Assembly (NCBI RefSeq): GCF_018881965.1
Contig: NZ_JACVPI010000001.1
Span: forward strand, 1 to 64,000
Source of the DNA: Polynucleobacter sp. JS-Polo-80-F4
Lineage (GTDB): Bacteria; Pseudomonadota; Gammaproteobacteria; Burkholderiales; Burkholderiaceae
Direction of reading: 5' to 3'
DNA: 64,000 nt
Part shown: positions 16,263 through 24,926 of the stretch, in pieces
Numbering within the stretch: position 1 is the first letter of the stretch
How the letters are laid out: each line of letters begins with the position of its first letter
Notes under the pieces: model-generated
What the model saw: only the letters and a program-made list of their open reading frames with translations
Database searches by the model: none
Told to the model about the DNA's origin: nothing
Translations under genes and position numbers: made by a program

Positions 16263-16983
16263 AAAGCACTCCATTGTCGAGATTTGGGTCTATTTATCAG
16301 GCAGCCCCCTATTTGCTCTCTTCATCACGCTAGCCGCCTATCAAATTGGATTAAGTATTTACAAGGCCAGCCATCAAAATGCATTGGCTAACCCTGTGGC
16401 AATAGCCATCCTGATTGTGGCAACCACCATTCAATTGATAGAAATGCCCTACTCAACCTATTTTGAGGGCGCTCAGTTTATTCATTTCTTACTAGGCTCA
16501 GCAACAGTCTCACTTGCCATACCTATCTATCGAGGGTTAAGCAGTCTTAAGGGGCGATCCTTGCCATTAATTGCCTCGCTCTGCACCGGCGGTCTAGTCT
16601 CGATCATGAGCGCAGTAGGAATTGCCACCATGCTCGGTGCAGACTCCAGCATTACTGGTGCCATGTATCCAAAATCAGTTACGGCACCGATCGCCATGGG
16701 TATTGCTGAACGTATTGGAGTCTCACCTACTCTTACTGCGATCTTTGCAGTGAGCACCGGAATACTTGGGGCGATTTTGGCGCCTTTTGTTCTCAATGCA
16801 TTAGGCATGAAGGCTTGGTGGCAAAGAGGTTTTGCCATTGGTATCGGCGCGCATGGTATCGGCACATCACGCGCCTTTAGCATTCACCCAGAAGCAGGCA
16901 CCTATGCCAGCCTAGCCATGGGAATGAACGGTGTGGTGAGCGCCGTAGCCATTCCTATCATCTATCACCTGTTTAATAAGTAA
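16255..16983 (+). CDS. LrgB family membrane protein
   Basis: A 242-residue membrane protein with about six to seven hydrophobic segments. It has the LrgB/CidB hallmarks TMLGADSSITGAMYPKSVT (about 126-144), which holds the family's conserved PKSVT, and GIGAHGIGTSRAF. It forms a two-component membrane pair with the preceding CidA/LrgA gene; in plants a fused homologue transports glycolate. It is convergent with a Bug receptor gene only ~10 bases away, with no visible terminator between. Confidence 0.88.
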   Translation: MGEKHSIVEIWVYLSGSPLFALFITLAAYQIGLSIYKASHQNALANPVAIAILIVATTIQLIEMPYSTYFEGAQFIHFLLGSATVSLAIPIYRGLSSLKGRSLPLIASLCTGGLVSIMSAVGIATMLGADSSITGAMYPKSVTAPIAMGIAERIGVSPTLTAIFAVSTGILGAILAPFVLNALGMKAWWQRGFAIGIGAHGIGTSRAFSIHPEAGTYASLAMGMNGVVSAVAIPIIYHLFNK

Positions 16984-16993
16984 AGTAACCCCC

Positions 16994-17971
16994 TTATTCA
17001 GACCTAACATTTGCAGCCTTTACGATAGGTGTGAAACGAATTAAGTCACCCTTGATTTGCTCTCCAAATTTCTCCGGCGTTCCAGGGGTTGGCGTGATAC
17101 CCATAGCAAATAATCTAGCCTTGCCCTCTGTTGAATTAAGGATCTCATTGAGTGCTTGATTCAATTTCATGATGATAGGCTTTGGCGTTTTTGCAGGCGC
17201 TAATAACCCCACCCAATCATCAATGACAAAGTCTTTAACGCCACCCTCAATAAAGGTCGGCACATCGGGCATACCTGGACTTCTTTTTGCACTTGATACC
17301 GCTATAGCCTTAATGCGTCCAGAGCTTACATACTGATTTGCCCCGGCAACAGCTGTGTATACAAGGGGGATATTGCCACCCAACAAATCTAGCAATGCCT
17401 GACCCCCTCCCTTGTAGGGAATGTGAACCAAGTTTGCGCCTGATTTTTGTTTAAACAGTTCACCGGCAATATGTGGGGTACCCCCAGCGCCCGATGTTCC
17501 ATAAGACAAGCCATTTGGATTCTTTTTGGATATTTCAATCACATCAGCCAAGCCCTTGCCAGCAAAATCATTGTTAGCAACCAAAATTAATATGGCATCA
17601 CCAATTTTTCCGATGGGAGCAAAATCTTTAACGCTATCGAATGGAATCTTATCCGATAGCGTTGGGTTAATCGCTAGAGTGCCGGCGTAACCTAACAACA
17701 AGGTGTAGCCGTCTGGCTCTGCTGTAGCAACCATTTGAGTGCCGATATTTCCGGAGGCGCCCGGTTTATTATCTGCGATCACTTGCTGCCCTAACTTAAG
17801 GGAAAGCTGTTCAGCAATAAAACGTCCAGAGGTATCGGTAACACCACCCGGGGTAAATGGAATAATTAACCTTATGGGTCGATTGGGGTAATTAGATTGG
17901 GCGTATCCAAGCGAAGGAGTCAAAAACGCAAACGAGATAACGATGCATGCTAGCCAACGATGCAATTTCAT
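16994..17971 (-). CDS. Bug-type solute receptor (tripartite tricarboxylate transporter family)
   Basis: A 325-residue periplasmic receptor with a Sec signal (ending GYAQS). It has typical Bug motifs YPNRPIRLIIPFTPGGVTD, VIADNKPGASGNIGT and EPDGYTLLLG. These receptors bind carboxylates, amino acids or their amides. No TctA/TctB membrane partners are nearby, so it is an orphan receptor as is common in Burkholderiales. It is the last gene of the aminotransferase and isocitrate-lyase-family run, 9 bases after the latter, suggesting that it recognises the substrate of that pathway. Confidence 0.88.
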   Translation of the reverse strand: MKLHRWLACIVISFAFLTPSLGYAQSNYPNRPIRLIIPFTPGGVTDTSGRFIAEQLSLKLGQQVIADNKPGASGNIGTQMVATAEPDGYTLLLGYAGTLAINPTLSDKIPFDSVKDFAPIGKIGDAILILVANNDFAGKGLADVIEISKKNPNGLSYGTSGAGGTPHIAGELFKQKSGANLVHIPYKGGGQALLDLLGGNIPLVYTAVAGANQYVSSGRIKAIAVSSAKRSPGMPDVPTFIEGGVKDFVIDDWVGLLAPAKTPKPIIMKLNQALNEILNSTEGKARLFAMGITPTPGTPEKFGEQIKGDLIRFTPIVKAANVRSE

Positions 17972-17980
17972 AAATACCCC

Positions 17981-18856
17981 TTATTTAGTCTCGACAAAAC
18001 GTTTTTCAAACTCCCATACATCCTCAAAACCCATCAACTTAGAGAGCTCACCAAAATCATATAAATCTACTGGATTGTTGATTGAAGAACCGGAATCTTT
18101 GAAATGCTCATAGACTTTCGTCATTGCCTGAACTGAGGCCAGCAAGGCTGTGACTGGAAAGATTGCAATCTTGTAACCCAATTCTTCTAGCTCAAGTTTT
18201 GATAGCACAGGCGTTCTACCCTTTTCAACCATATTGGCAATCAAGGGATGCTCAGGAAAGGTTTGGCCAATCCGCCTCATTTCATCCTGGTTCTCTGGGG
18301 ATTCAATAAATAGAATATCTGCACCAGCGCGAGCATAAGCCTCGCCGCGTCGAAGTGCTTCATCCAATCCCAAGGTTGTCCTTGCATCAGTTCGAGCAAT
18401 AATTTTGAACTGGGGATCAGTGCGAGTTGCTACCGCTACTTCAATTTTCCTCACCATATCTTGCATAGGAATGACTCTTCGTCCAGGTGTATGTCCGCAT
18501 TTCTTTGGAAACTCCTGATCCTCTAGCTGAATTGCTACAGCACCTGCAGCCTCATAACCCCGGATGGTGTGGCGTACATTCAATAAACCCCCGTAACCGG
18601 TATCACCATCTGCAATTAAAGGAGTCTTTGCCATTCCTGCCATCGCAGTGACTCGGCCAACCATTTCCGTATAGGTTGCCAAGCCTGCATCTGGCAAGCC
18701 CAATAAAGAGGCAACAGTTCCATAGCCTGTCATGTAAAGGGCATCGAAATTCATGCGATCTGCAAGGCGTAATGAAACCATTTCATACACACCCGGCGCA
18801 ACGATCAATCCAGGTTTAGCAAGTCTCTCTGAAAATAGTGTTCTTTGAGTAGTCAT
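17981..18856 (-). CDS. Isocitrate lyase / PEP mutase family enzyme
   Basis: A 291-residue TIM-barrel enzyme that cleaves or rearranges C-C or C-P bonds of 2-oxo or 2-hydroxy dicarboxylates using Mg2+. Visible are the metal and substrate segments DGDTGYGG, QLEDQEFPKKCGH with the signature KKCGH, and RTDART. The size and KKCGH motif fit the oxaloacetate decarboxylase, methylisocitrate lyase or dimethylmalate lyase subgroup. There is no prp cluster here, so methylcitrate metabolism is not indicated. It lies between a class III aminotransferase and a Bug receptor in one operon. Confidence 0.85.
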   Translation of the reverse strand: MTTQRTLFSERLAKPGLIVAPGVYEMVSLRLADRMNFDALYMTGYGTVASLLGLPDAGLATYTEMVGRVTAMAGMAKTPLIADGDTGYGGLLNVRHTIRGYEAAGAVAIQLEDQEFPKKCGHTPGRRVIPMQDMVRKIEVAVATRTDPQFKIIARTDARTTLGLDEALRRGEAYARAGADILFIESPENQDEMRRIGQTFPEHPLIANMVEKGRTPVLSKLELEELGYKIAIFPVTALLASVQAMTKVYEHFKDSGSSINNPVDLYDFGELSKLMGFEDVWEFEKRFVETK

Positions 18857-18894
18857 GTCTCTTCCGTTTTGGAAATATTTATTCTAATAAATGC

Positions 18895-20247
18895 TTACGC
18901 ATTCATTTTCATTGCAGCATCAATAGCATCACCTAGCACGCTACACAAAAATTCCACTTCTTCGGGCTTAGAAATAAATGGCGGACCTACTGCAATGGCA
19001 TCGCCTGCTACCCTCACCAGCGCACCTCTTTCGATACAGGCTTCTAAGACCTTCATAGCGCGAAGACCGGGCTTTCCAGGGACAGGATCAAGCTCAACAG
19101 CGCCGGATAAACCAAAGTTACGAATATCCAAAATACCTGACTTACCTTTTAAGGCATGCAGTCCATTCTCCAGAACTGGTTCAAGCGCCTTAGCCCGATT
19201 AACCAAATCATCAGACTCAAAAATATCGAGTACGGCATGACCTGCGGCTGCTGGTATGGGGTGCCCCGAATAGGTATAACCATGGAAAAATTCAATAGCT
19301 TGCTCTTGTCCACCGTTGGCAATGATGTTGTCATAAATATCGCCACGTACAATCACACCACCCATTGGAATGATGCCATTGGTGATTCCCTTAGCAAACG
19401 TAATCATGTCAGGAGTAACACCAAAGCGATCGGCACCAAAGTTTGCACCTAAGCGGCCAAAGCCCGTAATGACTTCATCAAAAATGAGCAAAATCCCGTG
19501 CTTAGTACAGATCTCACGAATCTTTTGCAAGTAACCATCTGGAGGAACAATCACTCCGGTCGATCCTTGTACTGGCTCCATGATGACGGCAGCGATTGTG
19601 TTGGCGTCATGCAAAGTAACAATTCTCTCTAACTCTTCCGCTAAGTGAGCGCCCCACTTTGGCTGACCTCTTGAGAAAGCCATTTGAGAAAGATTCAGGG
19701 TGTGAGGCAAATGATCCACTCCTGGAATCATCATGCTGGCAAACATTTTTCGATTGGCGACCATGCCACCCACTGATATGCCTGCAATACCAACGCCGTG
19801 ATAAGCACGATCTCGCCCAATCAATCGAATACGAGATGCATTGCCCATGACGCGGTGGTAACCGATTGCAATCTTCAAGGCAGTATCGACAGCCTCTGAA
19901 CCAGAGTTTGTAAAAAAGACTTTATCCAAGCCCTTTGGTGCCATTTTAGCAATCCGAGCAGCCAAGCTAAAAGTTGTTTCGCTGGCCATCTGAAACGCAG
20001 GGCAATAATCCATGGTTTCAAACTGTTTCTGAATGGCTGCACCAATACGTGGATCTGCATGCCCCAATGGTGAGCACCAAAGCCCTGATAAACCATCAAA
20101 TAGCTTACGCCCCTGATCATCAAAGTAGTAAGCTCCTTTGGCGGATTGCATAATCTTTGGGTGATGCTGGAAATAGCGGTTTGGAGTGAACGGCAGCCAA
20201 TAGGCTGACATATCAATTCCGCCTGATGTTTTATTCATTGTTGTCAT
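18895..20247 (-). CDS. Class III aminotransferase, omega-amino acid:pyruvate type
   Basis: A 450-residue PLP-dependent fold-type I aminotransferase from the ATG at 20247, which has a good ribosome site (AAAGAG). A longer frame to 20463 would run across the divergent promoter region and is rejected. Motifs are FTNSGSEAVDTALKIA (PLP phosphate), IFDEVITGFGRLG (PLP ring Asp) and TFAKGITNGIIPMGG (Schiff-base Lys). MSAYWLPFTPNRYF near the N-terminus is typical of beta-alanine:pyruvate transaminases. It probably deaminates a terminal-amine substrate feeding the downstream lyase-family enzyme. Confidence 0.87.
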   Translation of the reverse strand: MTTMNKTSGGIDMSAYWLPFTPNRYFQHHPKIMQSAKGAYYFDDQGRKLFDGLSGLWCSPLGHADPRIGAAIQKQFETMDYCPAFQMASETTFSLAARIAKMAPKGLDKVFFTNSGSEAVDTALKIAIGYHRVMGNASRIRLIGRDRAYHGVGIAGISVGGMVANRKMFASMMIPGVDHLPHTLNLSQMAFSRGQPKWGAHLAEELERIVTLHDANTIAAVIMEPVQGSTGVIVPPDGYLQKIREICTKHGILLIFDEVITGFGRLGANFGADRFGVTPDMITFAKGITNGIIPMGGVIVRGDIYDNIIANGGQEQAIEFFHGYTYSGHPIPAAAGHAVLDIFESDDLVNRAKALEPVLENGLHALKGKSGILDIRNFGLSGAVELDPVPGKPGLRAMKVLEACIERGALVRVAGDAIAVGPPFISKPEEVEFLCSVLGDAIDAAMKMNA

Positions 20248-20326
20248 ATGTCTCTTTGGTTGATCTTTGCAAACCAGATTCTGAATTTCTAATACTATAG
20301 TACCCATCTTACATTTGGATCCATAA

Positions 20327-21307
20327 ATGAACCTCGTTAAATCTTTACTCCTTGGCGCAATTGGCGCAGTAGCCTTTAGCAACTCAGCTCTGGCAGCTCC
20401 CGAAACAGATTGGCCTAAAAAACCGATTGTTGCGATCGTCTCATTTCCAGCGGGTGGCTCCACCGATATCTTTGCACGCAGCGTAACTGCCCCATTAGCT
20501 GAAGCCTTAGGTCAATCCATTGTTGTTGAGAACAAACCTGGGGCTGGCGGCATGATTGGCTTGCAAGCCGCAGCTAAAGCGGCGCCTGATGGCTACACTA
20601 TCCACATTAGCGCATTGACTAACCAGTCAATCTCTTTAGCCTTATTTAAAAATCCGCCAGCTGATTTGCAAAAAGACTTTGCACCAGTTGCATTAATTGG
20701 AACGATTCCACACCTAATCGTTGTGAATCCAAGTGTTCCAGCAAAAAATCTCCCAGAGCTTATTGCCTTCATTAAGTCGAAAAAGGGTGACTTTAATTAC
20801 GCATCACAAGGTAATGGCAGTCTCTCGCATTTAGAGTCCACTTTATTCATGCAACGTATCGGCGCAACTGGTACTCACATTCCATACAAAGGAAGCAGCT
20901 TCGCCTTGCCTGATTTGATTGCAGGCAACACTCTGATGATGTTTGACAGTGTGACAGCATCGCTCCCCCATATCCAAAGTGGCAAGCTACGTCCAATCGC
21001 CATAGCTGCTGCAGAACGCTCTCCTTTAATGCCAAACGTTCCTACCTTGGGGCAGGATGGCATGAAACAGTTTGATGTTGAAAATTTTTATGCCGTTTAC
21101 GTGCCTAAGGCCACATCTCCTGCGATTATTGCTAAATTAGAAAGAGAGATCCGGAAGATTTTGACTAATCCAGATTTCAAAGCACGCATGGCAGCCCAAG
21201 GCATTCATCCGCAGTTTGCAAACTCTGAGAAATTATCTGAAATCACCGCAAGTGAGGCCAGTAAATGGGATAAGGCTGTAAAGTCAGCAAATATTAAGAT
21301 TGACTGA
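20327..21307 (+). CDS. Bug-type solute receptor
   Basis: A second orphan receptor of the tripartite tricarboxylate family, 326 residues, with a Sec signal (ending SALAAPE) and motifs WPKKPIVAIVSFPAGGSTD, VVENKPGAGGMIG and APDGYTIHIS. It is divergent from the aminotransferase operon (79 bases between starts) and is followed 39 bases later by gamma-glutamyltransferase. That suggests binding of a gamma-glutamyl or related amino compound, which is inference from position only. No transporter membrane genes accompany it. Confidence 0.88.
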   Translation: MNLVKSLLLGAIGAVAFSNSALAAPETDWPKKPIVAIVSFPAGGSTDIFARSVTAPLAEALGQSIVVENKPGAGGMIGLQAAAKAAPDGYTIHISALTNQSISLALFKNPPADLQKDFAPVALIGTIPHLIVVNPSVPAKNLPELIAFIKSKKGDFNYASQGNGSLSHLESTLFMQRIGATGTHIPYKGSSFALPDLIAGNTLMMFDSVTASLPHIQSGKLRPIAIAAAERSPLMPNVPTLGQDGMKQFDVENFYAVYVPKATSPAIIAKLEREIRKILTNPDFKARMAAQGIHPQFANSEKLSEITASEASKWDKAVKSANIKID

Positions 21308-21346
21308 TACTAATCATTAGCCGCATTGAATAAGCAGAAAAATACT

Positions 21347-22936
21347 ATGTTGATATCCCCACCCTTTGGCGGCGGTCGCGCGCCTGTTCTAGCCAGAAAC
21401 ACTGTTGCAAGCTCTCAACCACTTGCTACACAAGCTGGCATTGAAGCTTTGCAGAATGGGGGTAATGCTGTTGATGCTGCACTAGCAACCGCGATCACAC
21501 TCACTGTTGTTGAGCCCACGATGAATGGTCTAGGTGGAGATGGTTTTGCAATTCTTTGGGATGGCAAGAAAATACATGGCTTAAATGCTTCTGGTCGCGC
21601 GCCAGCAGCCTGGAAGCCAGAATATTTTTCTGGTAAATCTGAAATGGATCTCATTGGCTGGAATACAGTCACCGTCCCCGGCATGGTTGCAGGCTGGATT
21701 GAGCTCTCCAGAAAGTTTGGCAAGCTACCCTTCGCTCAATTATTTACACGAGCAATCGACTATGCAGAAAATGGCTTTCCAGTCTCCCCTGTAATCGCCC
21801 GTCAATGGCGCGAAGCGATTCCAATTCTGAAAAATCAACCGGGCTTTACAGAATCTTTTTTGATTGAAGGTAAGTCACCTCAAGCAGGTCAGATCTGGAA
21901 ATATCCTGCGCAAGCTAAGACCTTGAGAGAAATTGCTGCCACAGAAGGCGAATCCTTTTACAAAGGCCCCCTGGCACAGAGTATGGTGGACTTTGCGCAA
22001 GCTACTGGTGGTTGCTTCACCATGCAAGATTTTGCTGATAACAAGCCTGAGTGGGTAGAGCCTCTTGCATTTGACTATGGTGATTACACTCTGCTTGAGA
22101 TACCACCCAACGGCTCAGGTATCGCTGCGCAAATTGCTTTAGGAATTTTGCAAGCAGCTAATGTGAAGCAATATCCAGCCAATTCAGCGCAACGTATCCA
22201 CCTGCAAATTGAAGCGATGCGGATGGCATTTGCCGATGTCTATGCTTATGTCTCTGATGCGCGCTCCATGCAAATGCCAGTGAGCTCCCTATTGGATCGG
22301 GATTACTTAGCTAGTCGCGCCGCCCTCATTAATCACAACCAGGCTGGTAGCTATGGTCCAGGCGATCCGCACTCAGGAGGCACTGTTTATCTTTGCGCCG
22401 CCGATGCATCCGGCATGATGATTTCCTATATTCAGTCAAACTTTAAAGGCTTTGGTTCTGGCGTAGTAGCGCCAGGAGGTATTGCTTTTCATAATCGTGG
22501 CATGAGCTTCAGACTTGAAGATGGTCACCCCAATCAAGTTGGTCCAGGTAAACGCCCTTTCCACACCATTCTCCCTGCTTTCCTGACTAAGGACGGTAAA
22601 CCGACTATGGCATTTGGTGTCATGGGCGGCAATATGCAGCCTCAAGGTCATATTCAGTTCGTGATGCGCTTTGTGGATGAGTACCTAAATCCACAAGCCT
22701 GTTCTGACGCGCCACGCTGGCGTATTGATGATGTAGGCAAACTCACCGTTGAAGCATCCATGCCATCCAGTGTTGTAGAGGGATTAAAAGCGCTAGGTCA
22801 CGAAGTTGCCGTGCAACCTGCTAACAGTTTGGATTTTGGCAGTGCGCAAGCAATTGCAAAGCTTACTGAAGATACTGATTCAGCATTCATTGCTGGCAGC
22901 GATCACCGCAGAGATGGATTGGCGGCTGGGTTTTAG
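21347..22936 (+). CDS. Gamma-glutamyltransferase family protein
   Basis: A 529-residue Ntn hydrolase precursor. The autocleavage and nucleophile Thr is in SGGTVYLCAADASG (about residue 346), dividing a ~345-residue large chain from a ~184-residue small chain. PGMVAGWIELSRKFGKLP and NGLGGDGFAI are family motifs, and the oxyanion-region GGNMQPQ is present late. The ATG at 21347 is preferred over an upstream TTG at 21326. No signal peptide is seen, unlike periplasmic Ggt, so this resembles cytoplasmic YwrD-like members. The substrate is probably a gamma-glutamyl or N-acyl compound. Confidence 0.87.
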   Translation: MLISPPFGGGRAPVLARNTVASSQPLATQAGIEALQNGGNAVDAALATAITLTVVEPTMNGLGGDGFAILWDGKKIHGLNASGRAPAAWKPEYFSGKSEMDLIGWNTVTVPGMVAGWIELSRKFGKLPFAQLFTRAIDYAENGFPVSPVIARQWREAIPILKNQPGFTESFLIEGKSPQAGQIWKYPAQAKTLREIAATEGESFYKGPLAQSMVDFAQATGGCFTMQDFADNKPEWVEPLAFDYGDYTLLEIPPNGSGIAAQIALGILQAANVKQYPANSAQRIHLQIEAMRMAFADVYAYVSDARSMQMPVSSLLDRDYLASRAALINHNQAGSYGPGDPHSGGTVYLCAADASGMMISYIQSNFKGFGSGVVAPGGIAFHNRGMSFRLEDGHPNQVGPGKRPFHTILPAFLTKDGKPTMAFGVMGGNMQPQGHIQFVMRFVDEYLNPQACSDAPRWRIDDVGKLTVEASMPSSVVEGLKALGHEVAVQPANSLDFGSAQAIAKLTEDTDSAFIAGSDHRRDGLAAGF

Positions 22937-22952
22937 TTCGTGGATATAACTT

Positions 22953-23285
22953 CTATAGAGTGAATGCCCCTTGAAGAATACTCAAACTAGCGCCTAATAT
23001 TTTACTGTTTACTGAGCCTAATCGCTTTACTAGGCGACCTTTATCAATCGTACGTATCTGATCAAGCATTACCAGTCCTTTTTTGCCGTCATGAGTGATG
23101 GGCAAACGAAAAGGTGCTGGGCGACCTTTTGTGGTCATTGGCGCAATGATGACTGTTCGCAAGAAATCATGCATCTCTTGAGGAGACACAATAATGCAAG
23201 GTCGAGTCTTTTTAATCTCGCTTCCTTTCGTTGGATCCAAATTAATGAGCCAAATATCTCCGCGTGTAACGATACTTTTTACCAA
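22953..23285 (-). CDS. mazF: MazF/PemK family toxin
   Basis: An endoribonuclease toxin that cuts mRNA when not bound by its antitoxin. The 110-residue protein contains RGDIWLINLDPTKGSEIKKTRPCIIVS (conserved Arg/Gly/Asp and Pro-Cys segments of the fold), TVIIAPMTTK, the catalytic-region stretch KKGLVMLDQIRTID, and the family ending. It overlaps the antitoxin gene. The TTG at 23285 is favoured because GAGG lies 7 bases upstream, whereas the alternative TTG at 23291 sits too near that site. The cleavage sequence cannot be predicted. Confidence 0.9.
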   Translation of the reverse strand: MVKSIVTRGDIWLINLDPTKGSEIKKTRPCIIVSPQEMHDFLRTVIIAPMTTKGRPAPFRLPITHDGKKGLVMLDQIRTIDKGRLVKRLGSVNSKILGASLSILQGAFTL

Positions 23286-23539
23286 ATCCAATCCTCATCA
23301 CCCTCGTTCATGAAGTCGCCTAATACTAAGTGATCTTCTCCAGCCTCAGCGATTGCTTTTGAAGCCTCAGCCCAGCCTTCACGGGGATTTTTTTTGGGCT
23401 TACTTAACACCAGTCTGTTGTCCTCAACAATCAAATCCGCTTCATCCTCAAAACCAACTTGCTCAAGGATAGCCTTTGGAATAACCACTCCACGAGAGTT
23501 ACCGATTTGGCGAATTTGGAGGTGCAACTGTTTTTTCAT
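23279..23539 (-). CDS. mazE: MazE/AbrB-type antitoxin
   Basis: An 86-residue antitoxin with an N-terminal SpoVT/AbrB DNA-binding swapped-hairpin domain (IRQIGNSRGVVIPKAILEQ, residues ~8-26). Its acidic C-terminal tail (GEDHLVLGDFMNEGDEDWIW) would neutralise MazF. The ATG at 23539 is preferred over a TTG at 23578 that coincides with the promoter -35. An 8-bp perfect palindrome lies two bases upstream of the ATG and overlaps the -10, consistent with autorepression. Transcription would begin only a few bases before the ATG, and no Shine-Dalgarno is visible, so the mRNA may be nearly leaderless. Confidence 0.9.
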   Translation of the reverse strand: MKKQLHLQIRQIGNSRGVVIPKAILEQVGFEDEADLIVEDNRLVLSKPKKNPREGWAEASKAIAEAGEDHLVLGDFMNEGDEDWIW

Positions 23540-23540
23540 A

Positions 23541-23559
23541 GTAATAACAATGTTATTAC
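23541..23559. promoter_or_regulatory. Palindromic operator of mazEF
   Basis: GTAATAAC (23541-23548), spacer AAT, then GTTATTAC (23552-23559): a perfect 8-bp inverted repeat directly upstream of the mazE ATG. MazE-type antitoxins bind such palindromes with their AbrB domain to repress their own operon. Confidence 0.75.
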
Positions 23560-23578
23560 ATAAACAGACGAGCGTCAA
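23550..23578 (-). promoter_or_regulatory. mazEF promoter
   Basis: On the minus strand TTGACG (23578-23573) and TAACAT (23555-23550) are 17 bases apart, 5/6 and 4/6 matches to sigma-70. The -10 lies inside the operator palindrome, so repressor binding would exclude RNA polymerase. Confidence 0.6.
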
Positions 23579-23594
23579 ATAGGGATGAATAACC

Positions 23595-24923
23595 CTATTT
23601 AGAGGGCAAACAGTTCATGTAGAAACGTTTGATCTCTTGATCGCAACTTACGTCCCTGGGCTCAATCGGTCGCTGCAATGTAATTCCCTCAATCGTTTTA
23701 CAACGACTCAAAGCAACATAGACTTGGCCTGAGGCAAATGCACCCGATGAGAGATCGACCTTCACCTTATCAAGCGTCTTGCCCTGGCTTTTGTGAATTG
23801 TTACAGCCCAAGCCAACATCAACGGTATCTGCACATACGTTCCAATGATGCTCGGGGAAATCTTTCCTGACATCATGTCGTGATCGTATCGATACGATTC
23901 CCATTGATGGCCCGTCACTTCAACGGTGTTCGAGTAAGACCCGTTCTGAACCATCACTTTCACCTTGTCCGGCAGCATCTCTCGAACTACACCGATAGTG
24001 CCATTAACCCAACGCTTCGGAAATCCCGGATCTGTTGCTGTAAACATTACCTTGGCACCAACCTTGAGCACTAAGTTATTCGGCGAAGGCAAATTGCGCT
24101 CATCAATATTGAACTTGCCGGTCGACTTACCCGCGTAGACTTTGCCTTCAGTCGTAATGGCGCGTAGCCCCGCCCCATTAATCTGATCAGCACGCGCATT
24201 AGTCGTTGTCAGCGTAATGGTTTGCTCATCTACTTCAGCATCTTTTTGAAAGCACTGGGCATTCAGGATATCGATAGCCTCATCGACATCCTGATTAATC
24301 CGAATGCGATTAAGCAATCCCGCAAAGTGCTCATCTTTTTGGCGAAAGATCTTTGAGAGCTCCACCATCGTGACATCTTTGCGATGCAGCGCCATGGCAC
24401 AAAAGAAATAAGGTCCTTCGTACCCTCTCTCCGATAACACTTGCATATCAGAGCTAGATACCACAGGAGGTAGCTGGAATAAGTCCCCCACAAACATTAC
24501 CTGAATGCCGCCGAAAGGTTTTCCTTTCTGGGGACCATTCTCGCGAAGGAATAAATCCATGGCATCAACCACATCAGCGCGCACCATCGAGATCTCGTCA
24601 ATGATCAACAGGCGAATATCTTTATAGAGGCGTTTATCACGTAAGGGCTTGATATCTTCTTCTGGAAAGATGAGTCGAGGAGGCAATCTAAAAAAGGAAT
24701 GAATGGTCACCCCCTTAACCTGAAGTGCAGCTACACCAGTAGGGGCTACCACTACGACATTACCTGGAATGGTTTCCCGCAAATAGCCGATTAAGGTGGT
24801 TTTGCCTGTGCCCGCTTTGCCACTGACAAAGATATAAGGATCGTGGCGCTCAATGGCCTCAATTACCGCTTGGTAATCGGGGGTAATCTCAATTTCGGAG
24901 GAATCTACAACAGGACTAGTCAT
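23595..24923 (-). CDS. PIF1/RecD-like ATP-dependent DNA helicase
   Basis: A 442-residue superfamily 1 helicase. Motif I is SGKAGTGKTTLIGYL (about 34-48), motif Ia APTGVAALQVKGVTIHSFF, motif II LLIIDEISMVRADV, motif III GDLFQLPPV, motif V TIHKSQGKTLDKVKVDL and motif VI QVYVALSRC. The GVTIHSFF and KSQGKT features place it with PIF1-type 5'-3' helicases, which act at stalled forks and structured DNA. It starts 3 bases after the upstream formylglycine-type gene, so the two are probably co-transcribed; the reason for the pairing is not obvious. Confidence 0.9.
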   Translation of the reverse strand: MTSPVVDSSEIEITPDYQAVIEAIERHDPYIFVSGKAGTGKTTLIGYLRETIPGNVVVVAPTGVAALQVKGVTIHSFFRLPPRLIFPEEDIKPLRDKRLYKDIRLLIIDEISMVRADVVDAMDLFLRENGPQKGKPFGGIQVMFVGDLFQLPPVVSSSDMQVLSERGYEGPYFFCAMALHRKDVTMVELSKIFRQKDEHFAGLLNRIRINQDVDEAIDILNAQCFQKDAEVDEQTITLTTTNARADQINGAGLRAITTEGKVYAGKSTGKFNIDERNLPSPNNLVLKVGAKVMFTATDPGFPKRWVNGTIGVVREMLPDKVKVMVQNGSYSNTVEVTGHQWESYRYDHDMMSGKISPSIIGTYVQIPLMLAWAVTIHKSQGKTLDKVKVDLSSGAFASGQVYVALSRCKTIEGITLQRPIEPRDVSCDQEIKRFYMNCLPSK

Positions 24924-24926
24924 CCC

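Noticed and set aside
20248..20463. N-terminal extension of the aminotransferase
   Set aside because: It would cross the divergent promoter region and overlap the start of the Bug receptor gene; the ATG at 20247 has a good ribosome site and family-like N-terminus.
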